DNA from: Lyophyllum atratum
Lineage: Eukaryota > Basidiomycota > Agaricomycetes > Agaricales > Lyophyllaceae
DNA: 64,000 bases
Assembly: GCA_014905825.1 (NCBI GenBank)
Contig: JACGCN010000008.1
Span: forward strand, 1,860,001 to 1,924,000
Direction of reading: 5' to 3'
In this document: positions 34,556-46,117 of the stretch, piece after piece
Position numbering within the stretch: position 1 is the first letter of the stretch
How the letters are laid out: the number at the start of each line of letters is the position of its first letter
Made by a program: the position numbers and the translations under genes
Notes under the pieces: model-generated
Told to the model about the DNA's origin: nothing
The model's database searches: none
Seen by the model: only the letters and a program-made list of their open reading frames with translations

Positions 34556-35204
34556 GTGTCCTGAACAGGAGGCAAAGCGGAGAGGGGGTCCAAGACGCGT
34601 AGGACGGAATGGGTATGGATGGTGGTGGTTGGAAGAAAGAAAGGCGGAGGGTCCAGTTCTTTGTCGCAGATTCCCCGAGTCGACCACGTTTTGTTCCAGC
34701 TGCACCGCAACATAAAAGGGGCCAAACACTTTTTTATACGCGACTCGTCCGGATTGGATACGTCGCGTAGTCGTTCCCTGCAGAACCAGAAAATGAGCAC
34801 CGATTTCTTGAGAATAAGAAAAGAGAGTTTCACCTTGTTCTTTTCGTCGTTCGGAGGGATAGGTCAAGGCTCAAAACAACGTGCCCGGCTGTTCTAGCTC
34901 CGCTACTCCGCGAATAGGACAAGCAAGCACCTTCCTTATCCTCCATGTCTAAACCTCGTCGTTAATACGTAGACGCAGTGTCACGAAGCCTCGATACACC
35001 GTCGCTTGAGCCTGTCCCCGTTCCGCCGTAAGCCATAGCTTCACTCTCGGCCTCAGGGCCGCATCGTCGTCCACGAAGCGTAAAGGGACGCTTCTTCCTA
35101 ACGGAGGCCTTTTCCAGAAACTAGTGGACACTGGTGTGGTAGGAGCATCGTCATGAAGCAGGGAACGGGGAACGGGAATGACGTGGAGAGGTCAGAAAAA
35201 AAAT
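34556..35204. other. upstream region of the HMG-box gene
   Basis: Open leftward frame to 34867, then no coding signal. Presumed promoter and leader. Confidence 0.45.
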
Positions 35205-36070
35205 CTAATGTGGATGGAGATAAGATCTTGTGATGGTCCCCACCCGCAACGAGATATGATCCGGGTTGAAGCTGATAAGATATCGACGGGTACATATCCA
35301 AATCTCCTCCATACCCTTTGACAGATACCCGTGGTCCGAGTACAGCTCAAGATCTTCCATTACCCATCCCATCGACCCAACAGAAAGTGACGACACCGTA
35401 TCAAAAAAAAACAGTTCAGTTTCACCACGTTTATACCCAGACCCCGGGTCGAACGGGGCACCACCACTCCGCTTGAACCTTCGATGCCTGTCCAGCGTGA
35501 AGCAGGCGTCCAAAATCAACTGAGCTCCCGGGCCTTTCCACGACATAGCACGTTCACCGCTAATAGCCAACATAACGTCTCTGAGATCATGCGTATATGC
35601 ACTGCCATAGGCTGTGACGGACCACATAGCTACTCACGCCAGTCTTCCTTGCAACTGTGAATACCTTCAACACGTGTACGACACTCTTCATGCTATCCAA
35701 CCAACTGCGAAGTCGGCTACGTAGAAGGGCGAAATCACTGAGACCATGAGTTCCCCGAGTCGAACGAGGTTCTCTGGGTAAGGACGCCACTATCCCTTTG
35801 ACCAGAGCGGAAGTACAAGTCCCGTGTGGTAACCAATCCACCACCGGGATTCTCGAGAACCAGTTCAGTGAACAATAAAACCCGTCAAAGAAACCTATAA
35901 CATGCACATGCCGTATGCGTACAGACCCCTTCCAATGCTCCAACTCAAAGTGTCCATGAAATACACACCATCCAATCGCGATTCGCGGCCGCATCCTCCA
36001 AGCTACGCATTCCACAGATATTCCGAGTCCCAAATCAACACAGTTAGACAAAAAGGGAGTTTCAGGTGAC
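35205..36070 (-). other. coding-like stretch, gene model unresolved
   Basis: Two leftward open frames (36070 to about 35640, and 35627 to 35205) have unbiased composition and could be parts of one F-box/LRR-like gene (segments SVRIRHVHVIGFFDGFY and MEDLELYSDHGYL). I found no intron of plausible length that joins them in frame; GTGAGT...CACAG near 35640-35615 is only about 26 nt. It may be a decayed gene or one with an exon I missed. Confidence 0.3.
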
Positions 36071-36075
36071 GACAT

Positions 36076-36167
36076 TCCGACCTGCCTGGATCGAACAGGC
36101 GACATCAAGATGAGGGGGTGGGGGTATCCGTTACAGTCTTGCGCTCTCCCAACTGAGCTAAGGTCGG
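36076..36167 (-). tRNA. tRNA-Tyr(GTA) with intron of about 19 nt
   Basis: Acceptor stem CCGACCT/AGGTCGG, D-arm GCTC/GAGC, A-box TTAGCTCAGTTGGGAGAGC, anticodon stem CAAGA/TCTTG, loop CT-GTA-A followed by an intron (CGGATACCCCCACCCCC..), T-arm GCCTG TTCGATC CAGGC, discriminator A. All stems pair. A T5 run about 22 nt downstream is a fitting terminator. A tRNA-Tyr intron is normal in eukaryotes. Confidence 0.93.
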
Positions 36168-36847
36168 ATGGTAGAGGACATGATCTTCGACTTATTCTAG
36201 GTTCTTCGCGCGTGTGATCGTAAATCGCGCCAAAAAACGCACGCGGCAGAGAGTGGTATCGGCGCGAGTGTTGCCTGCGAGACAAGAGGAGGATGCGGCA
36301 CTGCACCGCCGTTAGCCCGACTCACTGCTGCAAGAACACGATACTGCCCTAAAAGTTGAAGTCGACAATCTTTGGGGATAGAGTTACGCACCATGTCTAA
36401 AGGGTACCAGGCAAAGGCTCCGAATGAAATGGGCTGTGCGTGCAACTTGGACAGGCGGATCCAGGACCAAAGCGGGTTTTGTTATCTGAGGCACTCTGGT
36501 GATCTAATCTGCGTTTATGTAATCGTCCGGTTTGACGCCCAGTTTCTTTTCTTCTACAAGTCGCCAGCGCCCGGGCCCACGACCATGGACTGAGGCGCCA
36601 ATCTCCATCTCAATTCATGGTATCAATGACACCTTATTCCGTTTTTCTTGGGATCTTCCATGCTGTGAATCGTCACAATGCATCGCTGGCCCTCGACACG
36701 CAACGCACATCCATTTCCGAATTGTCATTGCGGTCCAATGCTGTACATCGCATCGCCTCTTCTTCGGAACTCCGACCTTGATCACCATGTACCCACACCC
36801 AGCCTCGTGGTTCCCCCTCATCCATACCGAACCGCCACAGCTACACC
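36168..36847. other. intergenic, outer flank of the VWA gene
   Basis: Between tRNA-Tyr and the VWA gene; no gene recognised. Confidence 0.45.
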
Positions 36848-37785
36848 ATGGGAACCTCGTCTTCAAAGTCCAACATCGAGCTCGACGAGCACGCGGAAGA
36901 CGTGCTCGAGGCACTCAAGCGATTCGACACTGTGCTAGTCGTGGACGACTCTTCGTCCATGAGTGGGAAGCGCTGGAAGCAGGTACGGGTGTCGTTCGTT
37001 CTTCATCCTGTCCCATGTTGACCGCAACACAACACAGGCAGGGAAAGCACTCGCCACACTCGCCGCCATCGCATCTCGATACGACACCGACGGCGTCGAG
37101 ATCCAATTCCTCAACTCCACCGAATCGCGAACAGGCGTCGTCGTAAGTAATCCCAGCTCTCCACGTTCATCACATCACACCTCACTCGATTGTATGGCGC
37201 TGTCGTAGGATCCGGAGACGGTGAAGGCCCTGTTCAAGTCCATCCGCCCGTACGGCCTCACGCCGCTAGGAGAGAAGTTGGGGACGCTGCTAAGGCAGTA
37301 TGTGGCGAGATTGGACCGGGACGGGAAGACTAAGCCCGTCAATTTTATCGTCATCACGGATGGCGAACCCAGTTGCGTTTCATAACTTCCTGTCCCCCGA
37401 GTCTTCCATCTCATTCTTTCCTGTCACTCCACCGTCCCACCCCTTCAGCTGACGGCCAGGCGACGGAAGAAGCCATCGTCAAGGCTGCCAAAGCGCTCGA
37501 CCAACGGAATGCGCGGGTTGCGCAGCTGGGGATCCAGTTCGTGCAGATTGGGGACGACGAGGGGGCGACGGCGTATCTCCGGAGACTCGATGACGAGCTT
37601 ACGAAGCAGGGCGTGCGGGTACGTACCACTCTGATCGATCAGGGTTCGGAGGCTTACCTTCTGTGCAGGATATTGTGGATACGACGCTACCGGAGGGAAG
37701 GGACTTGGACTTGGTGAAGATACTCATTGGGGCGGTCAATCGACGCGTAGACAATAAAGGCTCGGAGGCGCTGCTGAATACATGA
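36848..37785 (+). CDS. VWA-domain protein, five exons (intact)
   Basis: Exons 36848-36982, 37038-37142, 37209-37371, 37449-37618 and 37669-37785 encode 229 aa, almost entirely a von Willebrand A domain. The MIDAS motif DxSxS is present at 33-37 (VVDDSSSMSG), with a downstream TPLGEKLGTLL and the FIVITDGEP strand carrying the second metal-site Asp. The C-terminus (LDLVKILIGAVNRR) is kept in the other copies. Such small intracellular VWA proteins mediate metal-dependent protein contacts; the partner is unknown. Two damaged relatives lie at 38219-38568 and 21190-22040. This is the only copy with start codon, MIDAS and all splice sites intact. Confidence 0.85.
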
Positions 37786-38160
37786 CATGCCTTCGCGAAG
37801 CTTGTCTTTTTGCTGTTCTTTGCACACAGCGAGTTATGGTTGCTGTCTTCAGGACGTCCTTCCCGTTCGAATTCACAAGGTGGCGGAGAGCGAAGTATCC
37901 TGATCATAGTTCTTCGACACGGCCATGGTCAGTTCGTACTACAACCACCGCGCAACGACCTATTCCTTTTCGCGACGGAATGGATCCAAGAAAAGTGCAG
38001 ACGCTCGGTAGATGAACCCGAGTCTGACTCATGGCGTTCGGATAGGCATTAAGCCTGCCGCGGCGTGTTCAGTTTGTTCGTAGCATAGCCGCCGGCGCAT
38101 ACAGCCTCAATTATCCCCCCGAAAAGATGTACGATCAACTCTTCTGCGACAGAAAAACCA
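37786..38160. other. conserved segment between the VWA gene and its fragment
   Basis: It has a mirrored counterpart at 23040-23300. A rightward frame ending RRSVDEPESDSWRSDRH at 38052 is open, but the left-arm counterpart does not keep it, so I do not call a gene. Confidence 0.4.
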
Positions 38161-38218
38161 GCTGACAATCAGGTATCTCAAACGAGGGCTGTACAATCAC
38201 ATAACGGAAGGACGCACC

Positions 38219-38568
38219 TTGGCACGAAATCGGAAAGTCTCCTGGACGTGTATTTCAAGAAACTCGATCGAAACAGGCAGACAAAGCCGGTGAGCTACAT
38301 CGTCATCGCGGATGGTGCTCCCAGTACGTCACTTCTTGAACTCTTGTTGGATAAACTCATCAGTGTTATACTTTGTAGCCGACGTCGAGGATATTGTCGA
38401 TACGACGACTGGCGACGGATATGACTTGGATTTGGTGAAGATTTCAATCGGAGCTATCAACCGGCGTGAGGGCAACAAAGGTTCAAATGTGTTGATTCCG
38501 AGAGACGACTATGTTTCATCGAAGGGGAGTTTTGATAATTTTCATTACTATACGCACGATCACCGCTA
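38219..38568 (+). pseudogene. truncated VWA gene copy (right arm)
   Basis: Reads SLLDVYFKKLDRNRQTKPVS then YIVIADGAPS, followed after an intron-like gap by DVEDIVDTTTGDGYDLDLVK and SIGAINRREGNKG. The N-terminal half with the MIDAS motif and the fourth exon are missing, so it cannot make a VWA domain. It corresponds in position and order to the left-arm remnant at 21190-22040, but has lost a different portion. Confidence 0.75.
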
Positions 38569-38674
38569 AGTTGTTGAATGACTACCTAGAAAGGCCGTTC
38601 ATTATACCAGTCCAAACATGCGATACTGCGCTCGACCACAACTAAAGGAAAAGACATCGAACATGGAACAGGAT

Positions 38675-40421
38675 TCATGACGCGACAGACCTATCCTGGG
38701 GGCTTCCAGCGAATGCCTTATCCCTCAACACCGCCGTCTGTATCCTCAAATCCTCAACCTCCTCCTGCAGCAGCCTCGCCCACGCCCTCTCCTCCATCCG
38801 CGATCTCGTCAACAGCGGTAGAAAGTCCCTGACCATCGTCCACTTCTCACACCTCGGTCGAACGATGTCCATGATCTCCATCACAAAGTCGAACGACATG
38901 TGCCACGTAATTCCGCTCACAACTATGCAATCCAGAGGGCAGATCCGGCTCAAGAAAAGTGCGACCGGTCCTTCCTCGCCGATGATCGAGACGCCCATTG
39001 AGAGACGGCGGAGCGCCTTGAAGGGTATGTCTTGGTAGGCGGAAGCGGGGTCTGAGGAGGGCGGAATATCCGCGGCGGTGGCGTCGATGAAAAGGCCGAG
39101 TGTGTGGAGTTTGGGGCAGTGACGAGCGAAAGGAAGGAGGGCCTGGAGCGTGAGAGTCGATCGCTCCATGTATACGGGTTCGTTGTTGAGGAAGAGCTTC
39201 TCGAGATCGGGCCAAGAGGTGGCGATTTCTTCCATGTCTTCTTGCTGTAGATGTAGAGGTCGGTGGTGTATTAGATCGAGTGAGGCGAGATTCGGGCACG
39301 TGAGAAGCGGCCGAAGGGTGTCCATGGTTATGGAGTCATCCTTATTTGGTACTTGAGTAGCAAATGTGCTGGAGTCAACCAAAGAGACCAAAGCCAGGGT
39401 CTTGAGGGCCTGACAGTTTTCGGCGATAGCAGTGATCAGGCGGAGAACCTTAGTCGGGGTTTCGATTATCAACGACTCGAGGAATAGAGAAGTCAGATTG
39501 GTTGGTGCAAATGACGTGTCGAGGAAATTGGTCGCGTCGTCGAAAAGAACAGTGATGTTAAGGTCCCAAAGGGAAGGGAAGGAGCCTTCGGTCAATGAAG
39601 GCTTGAAGTGCATGACATCTTCTGATACACCACAGCCTTGCTGCTCAAAGTACTCATACTCGATGGCCTCGAGGTCCTCAAGGTGAGACACGGCTTCGGC
39701 AATTTTTGTTGTGAAGCAGAAGCGCGGAAGCGTCAGTTTCTGCAGCTTGGTTAGGTTCTGGACCAGATTAATAGTGAGATTTTCGATGGAAGTTATGGAA
39801 AATCTTAAACGAAGGTCGAGGTGGATGATATTTGGCATTCTAGCGGCAACGTCCTCGAAGAATGAATGAGCGCCGGCGATTTCTCTGGGAAGGGTGACAG
39901 CGAAAGATTTGATGTTCTTATGCATAAACAACACACATTGGGAAAGGGGTGCGTCCCATTCCAGGGCGTGTAAACAGGGAAGGATGTCCAAACTCATCCG
40001 GGACCTTGCGATATCGTCGAACACACTCTGATGCAAAGTATATCCAGCTTCAGAGCTTAGGTACGAGAGAGTGCGGATACGACGACGGTAGCGTTCAAAC
40101 CGACGCCAATCACTGGTTTCCAGCGGTCTCGCAAAACCCTAAATGCGTTCGGAAAGGTCAAGCCAGGTATGCATGGTTCAGAACTTCCTTGATACTCACA
40201 TACACCTCATCGATTACGGTCTCTAACGGTGAAAGAAGGCTGAATATCCGGTGAAGATCGCTAACCTCCTTCCATAGAGCGTCGAGAGCTAGCTCCGACC
40301 ACTGCTTGCACACTCTAGCATTCGAGGCGTTGGATGCGTCATCCAGAAACCGGAATATTATGTCGAGCAATTCAGAAAGTGCTAGGACTCGGAGAGCCTT
40401 TGAGGTGGCGAATGCTACCAT
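38675..40421 (-). CDS. F-box protein 2' (right arm), two exons
   Basis: Exons 40421-40200 and 40138-38675 (61-nt intron) encode 561 aa, the same total as the left-arm gene, with the intron at the same place. The F-box LALSELLDIIFRFLDDASNA then ARVCKQWSELALDALWK is intact. The C-terminal helix ends LRIQTAVLRDKAFAGSPQDR. Substitutions versus the left-arm copy are scattered, and no stop or frameshift separates them. One compensating codon difference lies near the end of exon 1 (PLETVIDEVY versus PLEAITVDEAY). Role as in the left-arm gene: probable SCF substrate receptor. Confidence 0.85.
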
Positions 40422-40623
40422 GATATTCCTGGTGTGTCGACGTCGCAGTGGCACTGAGAAAGACGTCAAGGAAGCAAGAGACAGAGTATGTATAAGAATT
40501 AAACGTTCAACATCAACCGATCAGGTTTGCTTTGGACGACCTAGGTACACAATGATGTCACCAGCGTGGGTACAACTCGAAGGCGTCGCGTGTACTTATA
40601 GGTCAACCTCCGATTCATAGTAA

Positions 40624-40850
40624 TTGCCCTTGGTCTTCCACCTCATTCTGACAATAGCTACGCTTCTCGCCTTGACTGTTCCCGGATCGCTTGAAAATAG
40701 CCCCGGACACTGCGCAAATCTTCTCAACACCGAACGTCTTTGTGTTTGCAAGCGATGGTACGATCTGCCGACTGATTGTGTGGCAAGAGGAAGAGACCCC
40801 TCCATCGATTTGCCCGAGTGTCTCTCGTTTTCCATGGCACTCGCGAACCA
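40624..40850 (+). pseudogene. F-box N-terminal remnant (right arm)
   Basis: Reads CANLLNTERLCVCKRWYDL, the counterpart of the left-arm remnant at 18960-19250. It runs directly into the F-box 1 fragment that follows. Confidence 0.5.
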
Positions 40851-40855
40851 AGCCT

Positions 40856-41430
40856 CCCGTCTTTTGCAGTCGCTTTTCGGTGAGGATAAGTCTCCTTACA
40901 GTTTGAAGGGCCTCTGCCGTCTCTGTGTTAAAATTTAGTGGGCGTGCCGCAGCGAGCCTCGAGGCTACTAGCCTTCTTTTCGAGGTACCGCTCCCATCGA
41001 TCGAAGAATTTGAAATCATGGACGCTAGTGCAGCTCTCTATTGTATGTTTGGACTTGAAGATCCTTCCGTTGTGTTGTCTACTCACTTATTTTGTCAAGG
41101 TTTACCCGTCACGTCCTTGGTCCCTCTCAGACGGCTGCCGCGCCTGCACCGCCTCCTCATGCCATGTATATTCCTCGAGACTCTGACAGTTCCTACATAT
41201 TCAAGCCTTGACCAAAGACATCGTCTGAAAGAAATTTGTATCAAATCCGTATATGTAAGTGGCTCGACGTTGGATGCTCTGACCAACTTGGATGCAGCTG
41301 TCGGGTGGAGTTACAGGTTTGGGACCAATCGTGGATGAAGTCGCCTAAGGGTGTCCTAGTGGGTCGTTTCCCTAAATTGAAGGAGAGGGGCGTCGAGATT
41401 AGTGTCATCAAGGAAACCAAGGACCGCTAA
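40856..41430 (+). pseudogene. C-terminal half of F-box 1 (right arm, decayed)
   Basis: Segments LLQSLFGEDKSPYSLKGL, LLFEVPLPSIEEFEIMDA, LVPLRRLPRLHRLLMPC, YSSLDQRHRLKEICIKSV and GVEISVIKETKDR match F-box 1 (13238-14473) but lie in different frames with stops between. The first about 215 codons of that gene, including the F-box, are absent: the sequence joins the F-box remnant directly. Confidence 0.8.
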
Positions 41431-41716
41431 TGTAATGTACGGCCTTCCTACCTTATATTTTACTACTCACGTTGGCCAGCCAGTGTTCTCGTTAAGCTCC
41501 AAAGCTTTCGTTTGGCATGAACTCGGGGGTGAGGGCTTCAGGGACACATAGTATACAAGTCGTCTACGGTGGACGGGGGTATTGTGATCTTTCCTTCGAC
41601 ACCACGATAGAACCGTGGGTATTGTACATTGCGCTTCAAGTTCTTCTTGGTCTCTAGTTCGGTCTCGCTTTACTTTACATGAATTTGATTTGGGATTTCT
41701 TATTCTACTGACCATC

Positions 41717-42961
41717 TCAAGCAGTCTGCGTAACGTTGAATCTAAACGCAGGATTATTCTCATCAACAAATCCCCAAACGCCCTCCTTCCAGCCTTTCTC
41801 CTTCCAAGGATTCAGCTTCGCCGGATACTTCTCGATCACAGGAACCAAACTCGCATCGTGCGCGAGCATCACGAACACGTCATCGTTCGCGTCCAACGCC
41901 CCTACCTTCCTAATCGACTCGCGCGACGTCTCAGGATCCTCGTAGAAGCCCTTCCCCTTGTCCGGGACTCCAAGGAACGGCTCCTTGCGGTTTACGAGAT
42001 CGAATGTGCCGTCTTCGTGATGCGGTGTGAAGTACTCTGCGGAGATGGTGTGCCGGGCGGCTTCGACGAGATGACCGGGGCATGGCTGATGGCGGTGGAG
42101 CTGCTCAGTCGGGCGGAGCTGGCCTGCATGGTGGCATGTGTCACCACCTAGGAAGAGGAAGGTCGTGGGAGTGACCCGAGCGAGAGCTGCTATATGCCCC
42201 GATATGTGCTATCAGGGCATGTAAGTCGATTGTCCGAGAAAGGAATCACAGAAGGAACATACACCGGGAACATCTATAAGGTACAAGCTTCCGTCGCCGA
42301 AGAAATCTACGGCGCGCAATCCTCCAAAAGATAAAGTCGTTCCGTCGAATAGCAAGTCGGTGACCTTGCGACCGCTGGTTGTATGTGTCATTCGTAAGGA
42401 CGCCGGACCATCAGAAGAACGTGACTGACCTGAAATCGCTTTCGAGTAGGGAGCCATTGGGGTTCGCTGGATAGATATCCCTGACCGTGCCTTGTCCAAC
42501 CACGAGCTCCGTAGTTGGCGGGAACTTTGACATGTCACCTGTATGATCGAAGTGGGCGTGGCTAAATTGAATCAGCACGCCAAAAGAGTATGTGAATGGC
42601 GAAGCACACACCTCCAGATGACAGCTTCGATGCTCTCCAGTGGTATACCAGCTTCAGTCAGCTGGTCCGTGATATCCTTCTCCCCGAAAACCTGCAGAAT
42701 CTTGTCCTTGACGAGATTCGAGATGGCAGGCGCTGAATTCTCGGGGTCCTTGCGGGGTCCGAGATCGAACATGACGCGTTTCCCCTGATGTTCGATGAGG
42801 AATGCGTACATTGGCGGCCCGCGCAAGTCTTCGTGCCCAGGCAGCACCGGCAGCATGAATAGAGATGCAAGTATCTTGTCTTCTGGCGACGAGAGATCGA
42901 ATACCTTGACGTCGACCGTTGCGGTTGACGCTGGTATGCCTAGATCAGTGTAGGAAGGCAT
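41717..42961 (-). CDS. metallo-beta-lactamase-fold hydrolase, four exons (intact)
   Basis: Exons 42961-42612, 42561-42430, 42374-42263 and 42208-41717 encode 361 aa. The zinc motif SHAHFDHTGD (residues 117-126) is formed across the first splice. LIDVPGHISGHIAALARV follows across the third, and GGDTCHHAG carries a further metal ligand pair. The layout resembles fungal N-acyl-homoserine-lactonase-like or quorum-quenching-like MBL proteins (family recollection). Hydrolysis of a lactone or ester is possible but unproven. A decayed copy of the last exon lies at 12550-12896. It is convergent with the F-box 1 fragment. Confidence 0.85.
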
Positions 42962-43964
42962 GAGGAAAGCAGTAGGTAGTTGATGTTCTTCGTTGCCACT
43001 GGAATCGGACTTTTAACTCTCTCGACGGTGCAGTCTGTCCTGAAACGCGGTGAATAAGGTCCTAACGATAGATTCCTTTCTGACTGTACACATTATCAAG
43101 ACTTCCGGCCCTTCCCGCAATCTGAACCAGCTGACCTATGTTATTCGTGCATCGTTCAGGAATTCTAATGGTAACCAAGCCGGTCGAACTTCCGAGTTCG
43201 TAGTCAGTATGACTTCATCGCCGAGACTTCGATAGGAAAAAGCCGAGAAGAGCGAGGAGTTGCAGCCGATACGGAGGGAACACAGTTCCTTGTTTAGTGT
43301 CGTCGGATGTTGTAGGTGTGTCGTCGGCGCGATGTGGACGGAAATCAACAGTGACGCGTCTGTCACATGACCTCAAAATGCTCTCGAAATGGCCTCTCGT
43401 CAAGTGTTCTCCGATTGCCCTCCCATGTATATACTTAGTCGCCGAAGAACAAGATACTGGTAATCCTGTGTCACGTCATAGGCACGGCAACCTTATTCGC
43501 CTCGTCGTCGCGACTGTTCCCGGTTCCCTGTCTCAACCATGTTCCCTGTCCACCGCCTATCCGTCCCTCTGGTACAACTCTGGCTCGTGCGTCGGCTGTT
43601 ACTGCCTCCTACGCACATATCAAACAGACGACGGTTCTGTATACGCTCAATGTGGCGGTTGCTCGTATCATTGCGCGTGACTGGAGGCGTTTGGACAGGC
43701 CTTGAGAGTGGATGCTCGAACACGTATCACGACGACCGGGCCTTGAGTAACGAGCCACCCGGAGAGGTCCAGCCGCGCGCGGGCGTAAGTAACCCATGGC
43801 AGGGTCGTTCGATACGACGAACGAACGTGCGCGACCACATATCAATCTTTCAGTCACTTTTCGCTTCCTCCTATCCCGCCCCATCCCACGAGATCCGAAG
43901 TCGTCTGCATCTTCCTGAAACTCCAAGACACACCCGCCTTAATCCCGGACCCCAAATCCTCTGT
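42962..43964. other. outer flank of the right arm, no gene recognised
   Basis: Contains the lactamase promoter. Rightward ORFs at 43297-43680 and 43539-44186 overlap each other in different frames and lack features; at most a decayed gene. Confidence 0.4.
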
Positions 43965-44110
43965 ACATCACGACGCATACACCCCAGGCCCTCTCTCCTA
44001 CCCACACGACCGCCTAAGCTCGCCCCGAATCCTCCCCACATCACGACGCATACACCCCAAGGCCCCCTCTCCTACCCCCACGACTGCCCAAGCTCATCGA
44101 CGGCGATCCT
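43965..44110. repeat. 73-bp tandem duplication
   Basis: Two copies of a unit starting ACATCACGACGCATACACCC at 43965 and 44038, differing by a few substitutions and one inserted base. The insertion shifts any frame running through it. Confidence 0.7.
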
Positions 44111-44175
44111 TCCAGTTCCAGAAACCCTGCGCCAGGTGAAGAAGAGCTCTATCGTCGCCTCCGACAGCGGCGATC

Positions 44176-44793
44176 TTACTTGGTGAGCGTCTGTGAACCG
44201 GGGGGGTACGATGTTCGGTCGGTGTCGGCTTCGTCTATAAGACGGGAGTGGGAGTCACAGTACGGGGGCGGATGTGGAGTGCGGTAGCGATGATTTGGAG
44301 ACTTTTCGAAAAAAGGCCGGGCATAGCGGGCTGTCGCTTCGGGCTGCTGTGACGGCAGCGGGCGTCCGACCAAGGGGTAGCAGTGCGCATCGCGAAAACG
44401 CGGGTCTCGTTCGCATTTTACTCGAATAGACGACGACGTGATTTCCCACTATGTAGCATATGCCGATCCCGAGGGTGATCGATGCCCCAATTTCGGTCGC
44501 GGGCGTTGATACTCCGTCGCTTCGCGTACCCAAAAAGACTCAGGGCGGATGGATGAGGCGTGTTTTCGGATTTCCTGCGGATCGTGATAAGGGGGCCGAG
44601 CAGATTCCAGCAGGTCTCGCATGTATCGTTCGTGGGCTTGGTCATACAGAGATGCGTGAGTACGTTCTTCAAGGACAGGGATGGAGAGGCGAGGAGGGGT
44701 GGTGCTGCTGGTGGCTGGTGCTACCGCATATACCGGGCGAATCATGCGAACCTGGCGTGTCGTCGACGGGGTTGACGCCGCCTGCCGCGGCAT
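44176..44793 (-). CDS. hypothetical Pro/Arg-rich protein, two exons
   Basis: Exons 44793-44530 and 44448-44176 (81-nt intron, GTACGC...CATAG) encode 178 aa. Segments such as ERTHASLYDQAHERYMRDLL and DPQEIRKHASSIRPESFW, then after the splice ERDPRFRDAHCYPLVGRP, look coding and soluble. No family is recognised. The frame fits, but an additional upstream exon (leftward frame 45557-45306) cannot be excluded. Function unknown. Confidence 0.4.
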
Positions 44794-46016
44794 CTACTGT
44801 CATGCTTCGGCTATCTTCCAAAGAACTAGGGCTCCGTCATGCTTAAATTGATATGGGAAGGCGGAGGACGTAGATGGGCGGGAGAGGGTTAGGGTGACGG
44901 GGGTGGGATGCTGTTGCCAATCGGGGCTGGAGGAGCGAAGGGGAGGCACAATGTTCTTGTATATCCTGCGTTGTCGCCGAGGGGCAGCGTGTGAGCTGTA
45001 CGGGACGCCCATTCCTTATGTCGCCGAATCCCAAACACATGCGGCGTGACCTGAACCCCTTTTCCCCGGCCTCTGCATCCCACTTTCACCTCTCAAGAAC
45101 GTCAGCATCGGTTCTTCAGCCGCGCCTTCGTAACGAGCTTCATTCCCGAACATGCCCCGCCACATCAACCCGCCTGCTCTACCTGTCTGTTGGGGCTTCC
45201 GAATGATATAGGTAACGCGTCTAGGAAGGGTTACGTGACGGACGGGCGGGCAACTCATGGTCGATGGCCGTGGGTGATCATGAGAGAGAGTCGGCGATGA
45301 TGCATTCAGCGTCCCCTGGCATGGATAATGGGGACCAGTGGCGGTGGTTTCGAGAGCAGCTGGAGCGAGGGCAGGCGAGACGGCGGAAGGAGTTTGATAG
45401 GGTCCGAGCTTGGTGCGAAGGCAGCCTGCGCTGGGCCCTTCTTGCCGGCGAGCTGCTGAGACAGGCTATATTGATCATAGAACTGCATGGGAGATAAGTG
45501 AGGTAAGTTTATAGTGATAGGAGCGACAGAATCGTACGTACCATCGGTGAGAGTCACTCGTTTAGTGGGAAACTCAGGGGAAAGGAGTCATTGCGCAGCA
45601 TAGATGCTTCGTCGTCAACCACTCTCACGGATGTTGAGCCAGCCTATACTAGACAGCGGGATGGGAAACAGATGCGAGGGTTATGGTAAGAGCGAAAGCA
45701 GAAGTGCGCGATAACGATAGAGGACGCCGATCGGATGAGGCTCGGTCAAACGGTAGTAGTTCAAGTTGCTCGTTCTCGAGACGGCGGCAGCGTCCAAAGA
45801 CGTCAGTGGCTGTGCATGCCATATCAACAGAGAACTCACGTGCAATTCAATGCACCTCCCCGTTCGTTCCAATGTTCATGCCATCTGCTACCAGATCTTC
45901 TCTCGCTCTCATGATCATTCGACCTGAACTCACTTCAACTTTCGGTCTGCGTTCCTACTCCATTTTCACCACTGCTCGATCTCGCCTGCTACTTTACTCG
46001 AAAATCAGAATCACAT
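44794..46016. other. region without a firm gene
   Basis: A leftward frame at 45306-45557 (reading NLPHLSPMQFYDQYSLSQQL) could be an exon of the gene at 44176-44793. Otherwise nothing was recognised. Confidence 0.35.
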
Positions 46017-46117
46017 TCGGGTATGGTGTAACGGCTAACATTGCCGCCTCTCATTCCCAAGAGAGTCAGATTGTGGCCTAAACGCGGCAGCTCGGGGTTC
46101 GATTCCCCGTACCCGAA
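46017..46117 (+). tRNA. tRNA-Glu(CTC) with 29-nt intron
   Basis: Acceptor stem TCGGGTA/TACCCGA, A-box TGGTGTAACGG, anticodon stem GCCGC/GCGGC with CT-CTC-A before the intron, T-arm CGGGG TTCGATT CCCCG, discriminator A. Removing the 29-nt intron leaves 72 nt. The intron contains GAGAG, complementary to the anticodon region CTCTC, as expected for pre-tRNA folding. A T5 run follows at about 46148. Confidence 0.93.
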
